DNA of 64,000 nucleotides. Source: Pyrenophora tritici-repentis. Its lineage: Eukaryota; Ascomycota; Dothideomycetes; Pleosporales; Pleosporaceae. The DNA lies in the NCBI RefSeq assembly GCF_003171515.1, contig NC_089392.1, positions 1,860,001 to 1,924,000 of the forward strand, written 5' to 3'. The translations under genes were made by a program, and so were the position numbers. This document shows positions 1-12,011 of this stretch, piece after piece (the first letter of the stretch is position 1; each line of letters begins with the position of its first letter). Under the pieces are notes generated by a model that was not told where the DNA came from, searched no databases, and worked only from the letters and a program-made list of their open reading frames with translations.

Positions 1-519
1 AGAGTGTGGTTCGCTTGAAGAACCCATGGGTTGGCCATGGTGGTGTTACTGATCAATGAAACTTCTGAATGATATCTTACTCGGTAGATCCCCGGTATAA
101 TTCCATGAAGTCAAAATACAGGGAAACATTTCGGGGAAATTAAGCAAGTTTATATGATACAGATAGCTGGCATTAGATAAGTAGGTACAGTTCAAATCAC
201 TGATATGGTTGGGGACAACGCTGTTCATGATGGATAGTTCATAACCCCACTTTGTGCAATTTGTTTTGGAAGGATGCTATCGCTTTAGAGAACTAGAAAT
301 TAAGATGGAAAAAAATATGTACGCAACTTGTAGGCTCACATGTCTCACTATCTCTGCGAGAACTATTGGCTTGTCGTGGTCAGAAACAGGACCTTCAGTA
401 CCACATGACTAGTTTTCTGCTTGATCACTGTGATTATAAGAAGACGTATATCAATTCTTAGAGTAGAAGCTCCACCTTGAAATGTCTATTGACCATAACG
501 CCTATCCTTCATCTTGGGC
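1..519. other. Intergenic, no gene seen
   Basis: No reading frame here looks like protein. The stretch lies downstream of the broken HET gene and probably holds its 3' flank. Confidence 0.5.
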
Positions 520-2557
520 TCATGTGTCTCTTCTCTCTTCAAGCATCCTTGGCTTGAGCTTAAAAAGACGTACTATGTATTCAGCAAAGCGCGTCCGCAT
601 ATCACAGTCCACGTCCTTAGACCGTAGTGGAAAGTGTGCACGTAGTAGTGGGCGAAGAACCAAGTAACCATGAGATCTCCTCATGCACCATATTTGTGGA
701 ATGGCCACTCTGGGCACGACGATAATATCGTCTGTCTTGATATGGATTTGCTCTCCAGAAATGGGTCCGAAATAGTTCTTGCACCATGATTTGTGTATGA
801 AGACATGCAATAGCTCCATGTCTTGGAATGTTGTTGTAGGCAGTGGATCCGATGCGTGACGAATTGTTGCCGAGGAAAGCATGTAGCGCAGGAAGAATGC
901 CCCAAAGAGTTGGCGTTTGGAAGATTTCAGATCTTTCAACTCTGGAAGCAGTACATTATCCGGCTCCAGTCTTGTACTTTGCAAGACTCGCGCGTGCAAT
1001 GGGCCTCTATGCAGCTCTCGGGGGTCCATTTCCAATCGGAATTGATAGCAGGTCAAAAGTGGAGGTGGCTCCTGCACAATTTTCAGCAGTTCCTTTGACC
1101 CGGTCTGGATGATTATATTCCCGCCTTTTCTCTCTTGCGTACTAATATCTGTAGTTGGCGTCCAGAATCTCTGAGACCCTTTAACACGCCGTATCCATGA
1201 TGTTTTCATGTTTCCTAACGACCGCATGCACCCTAAATTTGATGTGACTATGGAGCCATCGAAGGCTCTGTTGCCTGGATGTCCGAATTGCTCTTTGGTA
1301 ATTTCGACAACCTGATTTCTGCTCGCTAATATGTATTTGAAGTCAAGCAACAAGCCACAACGATCGCCAATGGGATAATCGTGTTTGTTAGGGTGAGCCA
1401 ATAGTCCGCGCACCTGGTAATATCGGTTGTCCACAGTGAAGACTTCGGGTGGCTTCCACTCATCGTGACTGAAGCGCCCCCCCCCCAAAGGAGCTCCCTC
1501 ATGCACAAAGCTATCGTCAAAACGTAGGTCATCCATCTGAATTTCGAAGATAAGCTCAGACCAGTTATCTGCGTCATCCAATTCCATATACTTCAGATCC
1601 CTTTCAAGAGGTCGTACAACCAGTAGGAAGGTATAAAGAAAAGCCGATTCCATGTTACGTACCAGGATGTTGAATGCTATCTTGTTATATGGCGACTCAT
1701 AATCCACTTCTATTCCGTGATCATTGTTACATAGTGAGAGCAGGGAGAAGATTCGGTCTCGAGGATTCTCGCAAAGCTCGTTTTGGAAATGAGCCAGCAA
1801 TGCGATTAGGCTAGCACTTTGATCATTGAATCATGTCTTTTTGGAAGCTGGTGTCGTGAGCCACCGAAACTGGTTGCTTGGATCGTGATACTTCCACACC
1901 CAAGTTACAGACATCAAACCATGTAGGCCATCCAGACTCACAATTTATCCACACCATCAAACTTCGGGCCAAAGCTAATTCCTGGATGATCCATGCGCGA
2001 TACCAATACTCGTCTTTCTTGATATCACTCAGGAATCTCCTTGCTTCCTCCACTTCTCGGCGGCGGTGCCAGGAGAACTGTTCTTCCTGTGCTATGTTCT
2101 GTGACTGTGATGGCTGTGGTCGAAGCAACATCGTTATTGGGTCAGTCCTTTTGCCAAGCCATATCTCAACTCTTTATGCACGCGAGTAAATAACACCCAT
2201 CTGTGCGACTTGATGATTCTTCTCAGCCGTATTCGCCTGGTCTATGCATAGAGCATCAATTCAATAGGACTGCGATACTTCCGGTTACCGATGTACAGTC
2301 TTGAGAAAGTCAAGTAAGTTCTGGAGGACTGAGAAAGGCTTGTTGTTGATCAAAATCTTCTGACTCGGTATCGGAGGACCCCATCAATAGGACAGGCAGG
2401 TGTAAGTTGCGTCAGCTGTAATGTGGGTAATAGCACAGCGTATAAGGCCTTCTGGTGATGTGTCCGGTTGTACAGTGACAAGGCGGAGAGAAGACTTTTC
2501 GTGATCGAACGGTTGGCGGTGGAAAGGCCCGGTGTCTGATGGCCGTTCAAGCTCCAT
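520..2557 (-). pseudogene. HET-domain (heterokaryon incompatibility) pseudogene
   Basis: HET proteins trigger cell death when incompatible fungal strains fuse. On the minus strand the translation shows the HET landmarks in order: CLSY followed by WGPP, then IDALCIDQ, then WIIQELALAR, then NPRDRIFSLLSLC. The likely original start is the ATG at 2557, since no ATG lies further upstream in that frame. The frame is broken by four stops: TGA at 2384-2386 (between CLSY and WG), TAA at 2285-2287, TGA at 2261-2263 (just before IDALCIDQ, where family members often have Trp) and TAA at 2174-2176. Each is one C-to-T or G-to-A change from Arg, Gln, Trp and Gln codons. A frame change of one base follows near 1823-1835, after which 426 codons stay open to 520. 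A run of ten C's lies at about 1477-1486. No GT-AG introns remove the stops, so the gene is dead in this strain unless the sequence is wrong. Confidence 0.85.
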
Positions 2558-3211
2558 TTGAATTTCTGGGCTCGGTGGAAACTGCGGGAAGCTCACTGGC
2601 TTTATAAAATGTTGATCCTGTGGAAGCGTAGGGTGTAATGGTAGGGTCGGCACAACTCAACGAGAGCTCTTAGTGAAAGTCAGGGGGACGAATGGGCATG
2701 GGATCGCGAAGTTGAAGCGTTGTGTGATCGTTCAAAATCTCTCGGGAGCAGTGGTACTACGTGCATCTACTGAATCGACTGTGTCGCAGTTGCGAGTTGA
2801 TCGTAAACTTATAAGGTTATTAGGTTGTAAAGATAGCCGTATGGATTTCAATAAATGTTGCAACAAGTCAATTGGAAATACAATGCTACAAAAGCGCGGG
2901 GTAGAAGGTGGAAAGTAACAAAAGCGCCGGCCGGTCTAGGATCAGTACGATTGCGGCGTGGTTAAAGCACTGCATGCAGCGTGACGACGCAAAGTACAAG
3001 CTATGTCGAATGAAAGGACGTAGAGAGGTCTGTAGATAACCACAGGCTGTTCCTCATCGCCTGTCGCGCTTGCCCAAATTACCCGGCCCCACCTTCCAGA
3101 TACACAAAAGGTAATACGCCAGGCTTCCACGTGATCAAGAGCCATCTACAATAAACCAAATTATATACATAAAGCGTCCGTTCTATGAAAGCGCTAGCGA
3201 AGCACCCACCT
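2558..3211. other. Intergenic, no gene seen
   Basis: This holds the upstream side of the broken HET gene and the 3' flank of the Sac phosphatase gene. Short open frames are present, but none resembles a known protein. Confidence 0.5.
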
Positions 3212-6200
3212 CTAACCCCAGACTAGCTTCTTTAGAGAATACTCAAACTGTTCTAGGTACCCTGTAGTCTTCTTTGCGTCTGCTAAGCTAATAATATCCT
3301 TCTCCTTGACCTCCAATACTCTATCCTCGTCGACACCTCCCTTCCTCGCCTTATTGGCTACGCGTACAATCTCATCGCAAACCGACTTGACAACCTCGCC
3401 CTCGTTCTCTGGTGTTTCACCAGGAGATGAAGGGACGCTACTTCGCGATGGCAATGCCTTGAATGCTAGGAAGCGACCGGCAGCGTCCTTTTGGTCTTTC
3501 TTGGCGGGCTCCTCACTGGACTCCCCGTTGATCGAAGCTGAATCCAGCGCTCGTGTGTTTCGTCGTACTAGCTCGCCTTTGGTGTCGGCTCGGTACTGTA
3601 TGATGAGCCCGATGTTCTTGTCGGTATCGGTGTATCGCTGAGCTAGAGTCGAGGTGACGTAGGTGCCGCGCATGAGGCCCTGTATGTTCTCGAGTGGAAT
3701 GCGCTCGAACTCGCGTACCTTCTCCGTACCCCAGTCTAGACGACAGAAATACAAAGCCTTCTCGGTGAGGAGAAGAACAGCCTCTTCAAAGGTAGTAGTT
3801 TTGACCTGGTTCGCTGCTGTTGGTACGCTGAGGGTCCATCCTTGAACCAGGTCTTCGTCGTGGTCCTCAATGACAATACCGGCTGATCGCTCGATAGCTT
3901 GTTGGCGCACCTTGCGTACATCGATGAAGTAGTCCGAGCTTTTCATGTCGGCTTCGAATTCCGCGAAAATAGTATCAGTCACGCGACCAAGGAGATAATC
4001 AATAAGAGCTTGTGCAAAGTAGTCGTTGACGATGTTGTTGTAGTATCTCGTCAATGTAAGTCCAAAGTCGGTAAGAGCCCCGGTGATCTGGCGTTTTCGT
4101 GTACGCGTGAAGTCGCCCTTTAGTGCAGCAGTGCCAGCATATTGTCGCGAGATAGCGTCGCCATTGTCAGCCCAAAGCGTGTTGAACCATGAAGTACTAG
4201 GGTCGTTCTGGAGATCGATGTTATAGCTGCCGATTGACAACTGTGCCTCAAGAGCCGTTCTGGCGCAAGCAGACTGAACGACGTTGGTCCGATCCAAACA
4301 GTCCATGCAATTTGTTCGTAGAATACCGGATTGCCGTTGCTGTATTTGATCGTTCGAAATCTCGACCCAGCTGGAAGATTTCATGAATGGCTCGATGGAA
4401 TCCATCAATTTAGATACGTTCTCAAAACGCATCCCACGGCAGACGTTATGGAAATCGAACCACTCGAACCCAAGTTGCTTGCCCTTGCCATCGATACCAC
4501 CATTCTCATTGAGAGATTTCGCATGCTGCTCATAGAGCTCACCAATCTTCGCTTCTGTGCCATGCTTGTCAATCAGCGAATCGCAATAGATATCCCCGTA
4601 ACGCGACGAAAGATCATAGAAATGTCGTTTGAAGGCTAGAGCATTTGTTTCAAAGGAGCCCCAGGTTGTGACCTGAGGCTTAAGACTGTATGGTGATTGT
4701 GAGAAGAATAATGGTATTGACCCTCGGAGCTGCGTGAAAGAGAAGATCTTGTCTTGCGTGGTGTCGAACGTCGGTGTCGACAGAATCTGCTCCGTTTCGA
4801 CGGTATTTGCAGTGCAGCCCTCGTCATCAGTCCCGCGACGCAGATATCGAAGTCCGGCGCGTTTCATAGACCGCCGCGAAATGAGTGTCAGTACAAAGTC
4901 TTTGCCACTTGCAAGGGAAGCCTCCCCAGTGGGATCTTGATAACTTTCTACTGGGTCAGACTGCGAATCTTGTTGCTGCTTCTCATGCCAAGACTGTAAT
5001 TGTATGTCGTCTGGAGTCGCATGAGGGTCCACGACTAGGCTGCTCGAATTGTCATCCGCGGCCTTGATAGTGAAGGACCGCTGTCCCACGAAACCCTGGA
5101 TGATGGGGAGAACAAAACTATGCTGCCCAGCGTCGATAAAAGGCGAAACGATGTGCTGGTTCCAGAAGAACTAAAAGGATGTCAGTAGCTGTGCACTGCG
5201 GGGGTGATACGTGAACTAACCAAAGGGTCGAATTGCTTGAAAAGTGCCACACTAGGGGTGGACTGCTGCTGACCAATGCCATGTGAGATATCATAGTCGT
5301 ACGAATAGAAGAAGTTACCAGAGGAGAAATACATTTTAGTCGTTTGCAAGATCTTTGGCAGCAATACTATGGTCGTCGTGTTCTTCTCCCCGCCGAGCGC
5401 CTTTGGTATCGCCTCAGGGCTGACTGGTTCTGGGACGTTCGCATCCTCGGTCGGTATTGCGTCTGGCTTTGACTCACCCTTGGGCTGCTCTTCTGTTTTT
5501 GGCATTGAGGCGGCGTTCTTGGCAGCCAGATTCTCTTCCGAGCTGAAGCCTTGCAGACGTCTATTGTCTGCACTCCATCCTTTGCGCGAGAACCATTTGT
5601 CTGCGAACCTGCCGTAGACACCTTTGCGCTGCATGACATCCTCTGCGACACTTGTTTTCGGGTGCGGACTACCCGTCCAGCCGATCACGGGACTCTTGAC
5701 CTCGTTGTTCTCGGGCGGCGATTCCTCCACGATCGAGTCTGACACACTGGGCGCGTTGTCATCGCTTTCGCTATCCGTTTCGTCATCGTCTAGACCTGGT
5801 ACCTTGTTCCGACGCCTCAAGTGATCCCGGGTGGCCGTGATTGCCTTGTCCGCATCGGCTTGGGAGGAGAGCGGAATGAGAGCGACGTCGGTGATTTTGT
5901 ATATAGGCCTGCCGCGTATTATCGCGACCTGCTCGCGATCGGATATCGAAATCAAGAAATAAGAAGTAGCGACTTTGAGGAGTCCTGATCGTAGGGTTAG
6001 CAATTGTTAAATGCCGTGTTGCGCCAATGGCTGCGGCGCGTACCGATTATGCCATGCGCTTCAACGGATGTTGGCGCAATATTTTCCTCGCGCCTATCCT
6101 TCAATAGCGGGCCAACTTGTCCTTTGTAGTCGACCTTGATGGCCTGCTGCGTCGTGGGCGCATGGTTGCGGGGCGGATATGGCTGCAATATGAGACCATC

Positions 6201-6242
6201 GACAGCTGCAAAGATGAGCAGCTTACGAACAAGGGATGGCAT
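3212..6242 (-). CDS. Sac-domain phosphoinositide phosphatase (hSac2-like)
   Basis: The spliced model is complement(6242..6044, 5984..5221, 5170..3212), giving 973 residues; both introns have GT-AG ends and keep phase. The start is the ATG at 6242, as codons further upstream in that frame offer only TTG. Sac enzymes remove phosphates from phosphoinositide lipids on the cytosolic face of membranes. The catalytic CX5R motif is intact as RTNCMDCLDRTNVVQ, and the preceding block (YGDIYCDSL, LGFEWFDFHN, CRGM) is typical of the Sac fold. A Sac N-terminal half starts at MPSLVRKLL. The region after the catalytic domain, with a segment beginning GWTLSVP, resembles the hSac2 homology domain of human INPP5F-like proteins (family knowledge; lower certainty). 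The middle, around exon 2, is acidic, Ser/Pro-rich and probably disordered. It shares a divergent promoter region with the dehydrogenase at 7002. Confidence 0.9.
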
Positions 6243-7001
6243 ATCTTCGGCAGCACTATGCGCACCAAGGGGCAATTGACTCTCCGGCTACTGACATGAG
6301 GTTGACGACAGCTGCACGTAAAGACATTTGACGGGCTGAGCGGAACATGACGTCGCCCAGGCGTCTTGCGCCGCTAATGCATTTTACCCCACGCGACAAT
6401 CACTTTACACTCTCACTCTTGCCATGCCCGATCAAGACAACTAAGACCATTGCTGGTAGGTACAGGGTGAATTTCTAACATCATCTGGCCAAAACGAAGG
6501 AAATGGAAGGTTAATTCATGGATATCCATTGCACAGCTTTAGCTTAGTAGGTAACTACGCCCTGCATATCAAGCGATGCCCACGGATCAGGTACAACTAC
6601 ATCTTCGAAGTAAGATCAGAAATCTATTAACAGTCCAAGATATTTATTCAATATCTAAATGACTTGGCATCACAATTAAATGACTTCATGAGCTCCTCCG
6701 GGTACACCGGAGTTAGCTGAATAAATCCGGGCATGGTAGTACTGAATGACCAGGCCATCGGCCTTTCTTGACAGCGAATTTCCCCATTTGCTTACGACTA
6801 TTGCCTTGCTCCATAATATGCTTAGCAAGTGCTTGATTCTGTTGGGAGCCTGAGGGGGAGTTGACTAGGTCGAACTTGTAGACAAGGTATATATACGCAC
6901 TGCAGGTCACCCAGTCTTCTCCGCAGCAAACTTGACCCCGCAGAACCACCCATTTCTAAACATCTTATCCCTCTTGAAAACATCATATAGTTGAAGCTGA
7001 C
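6243..7001. promoter_or_regulatory. Divergent intergenic promoter region
   Basis: These 759 bases separate the 5' ends of the Sac phosphatase gene (minus) and the dehydrogenase gene (plus), so both promoters must lie here. A TATA-like GGTATATATAC lies at about 6887-6897, some 110 bases before the dehydrogenase start. No further gene is visible. Confidence 0.5.
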
Positions 7002-7821
7002 ATGGCGTCTGGACCCGAAAAAGAGATTGTCCTAATTACAGGTAAGAACCTCAACATACACAGAAAGTTACAGTACCAAAACACCAACAGGCGGCACCAA
7101 CGGCATCGGTCTAGACACCGTCATCTACATCGCCTCTGCCTCACCAAACTACCATGTTATAATCGGCGCCCGAAACCTCTCCAAAGGCGAAAAGGTTCTC
7201 TCGGAACTCCGGACCAAACCCGGCATCCAAGGCACCCTCTCCCTCGTGCAAATCGACGCCACCTCCGACGACTCCATCGCGGCGGCCGTCAAAAAAGTAG
7301 ACCAAGAATTCTCCCGTCTCGACGTCCTCATCAACAACGCGGGCGTCTGTCCAGAAAAAGAAAACGACCAATGGCCTTCTCGGGACACCCTCCGTACAGT
7401 ATTCGAAACCAATGTCTTTGGCCCAACGATCATAACGCAGATGTTTTTCCCGCTGCTAAAGCGCTCTTCTAACCCCCGTATTATCAATGTGTCGTCGACG
7501 CTTGGTAGTATCGGCTTCATCTCCGACCACAGCAGCAGCTACTCTGGCGTCAAGTACTCTGGGTACCGTATGAGTAAGAGTGCGCTGAATATGCTGACGG
7601 CCTATGTGTGGTACCAGCTCAAGCCCGAGGGGTTCAAGGTTTGGACGTACTGTCCTGGGTATGTGGTTACGGATTTGGGGAATGATAGGGAGGTGAGGAA
7701 AGCGAATGGGATTGAGAGTTCGGAGACGAGTGCGCAGGGCTTGCTGCAGATTGTGAGAGGGGAGAGGGATGCGGATGTTGGGGGGTTTGTGGGGAGGTAT
7801 GGGGAGAAGTATGTGTGGTGA
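7002..7821 (+). CDS. Short-chain dehydrogenase/reductase (SDR)
   Basis: Model join(7002..7041, 7091..7821), 256 residues. The single 49-base intron falls inside the cofactor motif, and splicing restores TGGTNGIG, the TGxxxGIG NAD(P)-binding loop of classical SDRs. NNAG follows in the middle of the Rossmann fold. The catalytic set is complete: Asn in NVFG, Ser in NVSS, and Tyr and Lys in YRMSK. The pattern after the glycine loop (VIIGARNLSKGEKV) resembles carbonyl-reductase-like fungal SDRs, and an Arg after the second strand favours NADPH (inference). Substrate cannot be told. There is no signal peptide, so the protein is probably cytosolic. The gene ends 150 bases before the convergent amidase gene. 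Confidence 0.9.
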
Positions 7822-7971
7822 GGGGTGACGTAGATGTAGACCGTTTATTTGATATATGAGTGATTCTACTTGAGATGGTGTGTTGAGAATACTCATTTGT
7901 GGAGGAATCATGACTTCATTTGTCTATGTGTTTGCAAAGCTTGACAGGTACGCCCAATCTCTCGTCAGACC

Positions 7972-9704
7972 CTACAATTTCGCTGTCGTCGTCCTCTTTC
8001 CTCTTACAGCATCATCAATAGCAGCCATAGCCTGCACCAGCTTCTCCTCCTGCAACCTCGGTGCCACGACCTGCACACAAAGCGGCGTCCCCAAGTAAAC
8101 CGACCGATCAAAGCCAGTCCACAACTCGCGATTCGCCTTATCCCAACTCCCCAACGGCTTCCCACCCTCCATCTCCCCCTGCATATCCTTCTCCTCGAAT
8201 ATCCTCACTGGCACAACACCAGCGGGATAATCCAGCAAAACAAAGGAACTCGTGTAGCTAACGCCATTGTACCGATCAATCGGCGGCACGGGATGCGGCG
8301 CAACTGGACAGACAAACGCGTCCATATCGCCATGTTCATCTTTCCAGATTTTGAGAAACTGCTTGCGTAACGCATCGCGCTTGCCGTGGAGTTGCTGGAC
8401 TTGTTTCAGATCCATGTGCTTCTTGCGCTTGAGGCGCGTGGCGAGCCATGGGGAAAGCGGCTCGTTGAAAGATTCTAGAAGGTCAAGCATGGCGTTTCCA
8501 CCTTCGACGCCGAAGAGAGCGTTGGCAAGGGACTGGCACTGCGAGAAGAGCGATGTAATGTCAGCTTCCACGACTTGGACTCCAGAATTCTGTAGGTTGG
8601 ATTTTACTTCGTCTAAGAGGCGGGCGATGGGCGGATGGGGGTCGATGACTCCGTCACGTCTGACAATACCGATTCTGAGTTTCTTTGGGAGAGAAGAAGA
8701 GGGCGTCCATGGCAAGGGTGCAACGTCTGCGTCTGTAGTCCAAGGCTGTTGTGCGGATATTGCGCTGAAAAAGAGCTCGATATCGCGCATGCTGTGAGCG
8801 AGTGGTCCTGCACTGGCAGGGATGCCGATCTTAGATGCACCAGGTAGTGCACCACCTTCTTGACCAGCGTAAGGTATACGGTCCCAGCTTGGCTTGACAC
8901 CGAATGTCCCATCGCACATGGCCGGGATCCGGATGCTACCGCCAACATCCGTGCCTACTCCTAGGATGGATCCACGCATCGCAACCAAGGCTCCTTCACC
9001 GCCAGAACTTCCACCTGCAGTAACAGCAGTGTTGAGAGGGTTGATGGTACGACCAAAGATGTTGTTGTGAGAGTCCAGGGCCATGAGCGTTTGCGGAATA
9101 TTAGTCTTGCAGTACAAGACTGCGCCGGCACGAAGCAAGCATTCGACCAAGGTAGAATTTTCCTGTGCAGGCTTGAAACACAGAGCTGCAAGGCCGATGG
9201 ATGCATCGTAGCCACGGACCTTGAAAGTGTCTTTGAGTGAAATGGGCACGCCGTGGAGGAAGCCGAGGGGAGGGTTTCCAGATGCCAAGTGATGGTCAAG
9301 CTCTTGGGCTCGTTTTAGTGCGTCATCAAAGAAAATTTCTGTGAGGCAGTTGGTGAGTTGATGGGCGATCGCTGCTCTCTGGAGAGAGGTTAGGTATTGG
9401 CTCGGGCAATTCATATTCCGTCTGGGTGTAAGCTCACCTTGCAGAAGGCTCTTGTGACGTCTACACACTTGACTTGTTTATCCTTGATTGCTTGGGCTAG
9501 AGCAACGGCGTCATATTTTTCTGTTATATCCAACTCTTCCTTGCTCAACAAACCACAATTTCGTGGTATATCCATGTAGCTTTTGACATGAGGCCCGGGT
9601 AAGGTCTTCAACCTCCAGTCTGCTGGTATGCGTCCATACTGTTCGTCTTTTTTACGTTGCGATACATCCTGCCACTTGGCTGGAGACTGGTCTTCTTTTG
9701 ACAT
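7972..9704 (-). CDS. Amidase (acetamidase-like, amidase signature family)
   Basis: Model complement(9704..9438, 9378..7972), 557 residues, close to the roughly 550 of fungal acetamidases such as AmdS. The intron is 59 bases, with a CTAAC branch site. Amidase-signature enzymes hydrolyse amides to acid and ammonia with a Ser-cisSer-Lys triad. All three parts are visible: Lys in LYCKTNIP, the cis-Ser in AGGSSGGEGA, and the nucleophile Ser in GTDVGGSIRIPA. The C-terminus (VCPVAPHPVPP and later) fits the family. No signal peptide or membrane segment is seen. The start is the ATG of MSKEDQ; codons further upstream in frame are open but lack a better ATG. The natural substrate is unknown. GatA-type tRNA amidotransferase is less likely because of the fungal acetamidase-style N-terminus. 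Confidence 0.92.
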
Positions 9705-10598
9705 TGTGACAATTAACGGTAACAATCAAGATGACATCAAGTCGTATACCAATGCTAGCGATACAGCTTTATTTATCGGGATGCCGGGAGGTTGTGATGT
9801 TTGAGTCGAGATGTTGGGGTAGTGACCGAGGTTGGCCAAACACGGAATAGCGTGAGGAGACACGGATGCCAAGGTTACCGGTAGTCAGCCCATGGACCTT
9901 GGAAACCTCTCTGCCGCTTTTCTTTTGGCTCTGTTCCGGTCCACCATCATGGGAGTCTGAGCTATAGAAATCATGTGCATTGTGGCACCAGCCTCAGCAT
10001 ACATGACAGCTTCAATTTTTGCTACTTGCGTCTTGTTCCTAAGTTGTTCAATCATTTTGAACACGGCTTGAAGCATATTACTGTTCCACACGAAGACCAC
10101 GTTGCTCGCGTACAATCTTGTTGGACGGCTTACCCGAAGATGGCCCGGCAGGACGCCCCCCCATACGCTAAGAGTGAAACGTCCCTTAAGCTGTATGAGA
10201 TGCGGACGAAAGACACGACAAGATGAACCATGATAGGAAGAAAAGAGCGTGGAGAGGAAGCTTTCATATGGCAGTCACATGCCTACGTGCAGTGCAGCAA
10301 GACATGTCACCGCCATCTGACATTACACCAACCCAGGGGAATCGCGGTCGCGTATTGAAACCCCTGCCGCTGCCGCCAATACGGGTCGCAGCAGCCAATC
10401 AGGGCTCGCCTCCTGCCCCGGAATATTTTGGGCCCTGAGTCCTGCCTTCTGGGCACCACGAAGCACGCCGTGCCCCCATTACTAGCCGGTTGCCCAGAAA
10501 CATTACCGTCGCTCTCATCTTCCCTCCTCTCTTTCGTACCTTTGCATCCATTCACAATCATCATATTCATATCTGATTGAATATCGCCTTGTTCCGCC
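9705..10598. other. Intergenic, divergent promoters
   Basis: This lies between the amidase gene (minus) and the EBP-like gene (plus), whose 5' ends face each other. Only short frames without family features are present. The part near 10300-10450 is GC-rich. Confidence 0.5.
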
Positions 10599-11377
10599 AT
10601 GGCCGCCGCAAACGTTTCCTTCGTTCCCGGTCAGCACCCTTACTACCCCATTGAGAAGGAGATTGTGGGCTACCTGGCCAACAAATGGGACACACTCGAC
10701 CTCCTGCTGATGTTCGCTGCGGGCTGCGTGGGCATCTTTGGCGTCACGTATGTCATGGTCAAGCGTCTGAGACCCAATGCCAGCACCGGCGACTTGTCCA
10801 CCATCATGTGGTTCGTGCTGTGCGGCTGCATACACTCGTTCTTTGAGGGCTACTTTGCCTACAACTTCAGGAACATGGGCGGCCTCAACGATCTGTTCGG
10901 CCAGCTGTGGAAGGAGTATGCGCTGAGCGACTCGCGTTACCTCACCCAGGATGCATTCGTGCTCTGCATGGAGACTGTTACTGCTGTACGTATACGCTAT
11001 GCTGCATTGTTGTGGTACCCAAACACTAACACGCGCCATCACAGGTCTTCTGGGGCCCCGGATCGTTCCTTTGTGCTTATCTCATCTCCATCGATCACCC
11101 GCTACGCTACTCGGCCCAACTCATCGTCTCGCTCGGTCAATTCTACGGCGACGTCCTCTACTACGCAACCTCGCTCTTCGACCACTACATTCTCAACTTG
11201 TCATACTCGCGCCCCGAGCAGTTCTACTACTGGGGTTACTTTGTCCTCATGAACGCTTTCTGGATTGTCATCCCGGGATACCTCATGTACCAGAGCGTCA
11301 TGGCTACCTGGAGCGCGTTTGCGGCGGTCAATGACGCGGCAAAGCTTGTTGAGAAGATGGGCAAGAAGCGGAACTAG
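10599..11377 (+). CDS. EBP/EXPERA-family sterol isomerase-like membrane protein
   Basis: Model join(10599..10985, 11045..11377), 239 residues; the 59-base intron has a CTAAC branch site. Emopamil-binding proteins are ER enzymes that move the C8 double bond of sterols to C7. Residues known to matter in human EBP are present in context: His and Glu in HSFFEGYF, Glu and Thr in METVTA followed by WGPGSF, and the Asn-x-x-Trp pair in NAFW. Four to five hydrophobic segments fit the EXPERA fold. Yeast makes ergosterol with the unrelated isomerase Erg2, so this copy may act beside an Erg2 or on another sterol (inference). The start ATG has a good context (GCCATGG). Function is assigned from motif conservation only. 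Confidence 0.88.
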
Positions 11378-12011
11378 CATTGCTCCACGCTTGTCGTAGA
11401 ACAGCACATCAATACTTGCAACCAAGTTCGAGCATCATTGTGAAAACAGGGGTTCGGGGAAACGACCACCCTTTCCGCAATGGCTGCATGCGAGATGGAG
11501 GAAGATGGCTACTTAGCGTTAATTTCTAAATGTGTTCACCGGACCTTACGCAGGCCACGATAGATGTCGATACCCTAGATTTGAAGGCATGCTTCAATTG
11601 AGGCGCGCTTGACTGATAGGCTTTGGTTGTGCCAATAGAACGAATTAGACTTTGTAACTGCAGCATGGACATTGGGCGTCACTGTTACTTATCGAAGCAC
11701 GTCATCTGTGCACGTCAGTGTCTGCTCATCATAAGCTTGACCCTTGCAGCCCCCTCATGTGCGAACAACGTAAAGCCCGCGAATCCAGCCGAAGAAGGGC
11801 AAGCCACGTTGGTGAGCAAAGACCATGTCAACCATGAGATGGAACCATTCGCCTTTCGTATCATACGATCCGTGCACAGTCTAATGAGACCCGGCAATTG
11901 GGCAAAAGAAAACCGAACTCTGCATTGCGCCTTCGTCGATCTTTCTTCGTGAGGTCTCTGTAATCATCCACCTACTTCCCCGATTCCAACGGCCTGGGGT
12001 CGAGTCTCAGC
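11378..12011. other. Intergenic, no gene seen
   Basis: This holds the 3' flank of the EBP-like gene and the promoter of the GH105 gene. Short frames here show no family motif. Confidence 0.5.

Noticed and set aside
7149..7911. Minus-strand frames of 123 and 151 codons over the SDR gene.
   Set aside because: They are shadows of the clear SDR exon, with low-complexity translations.
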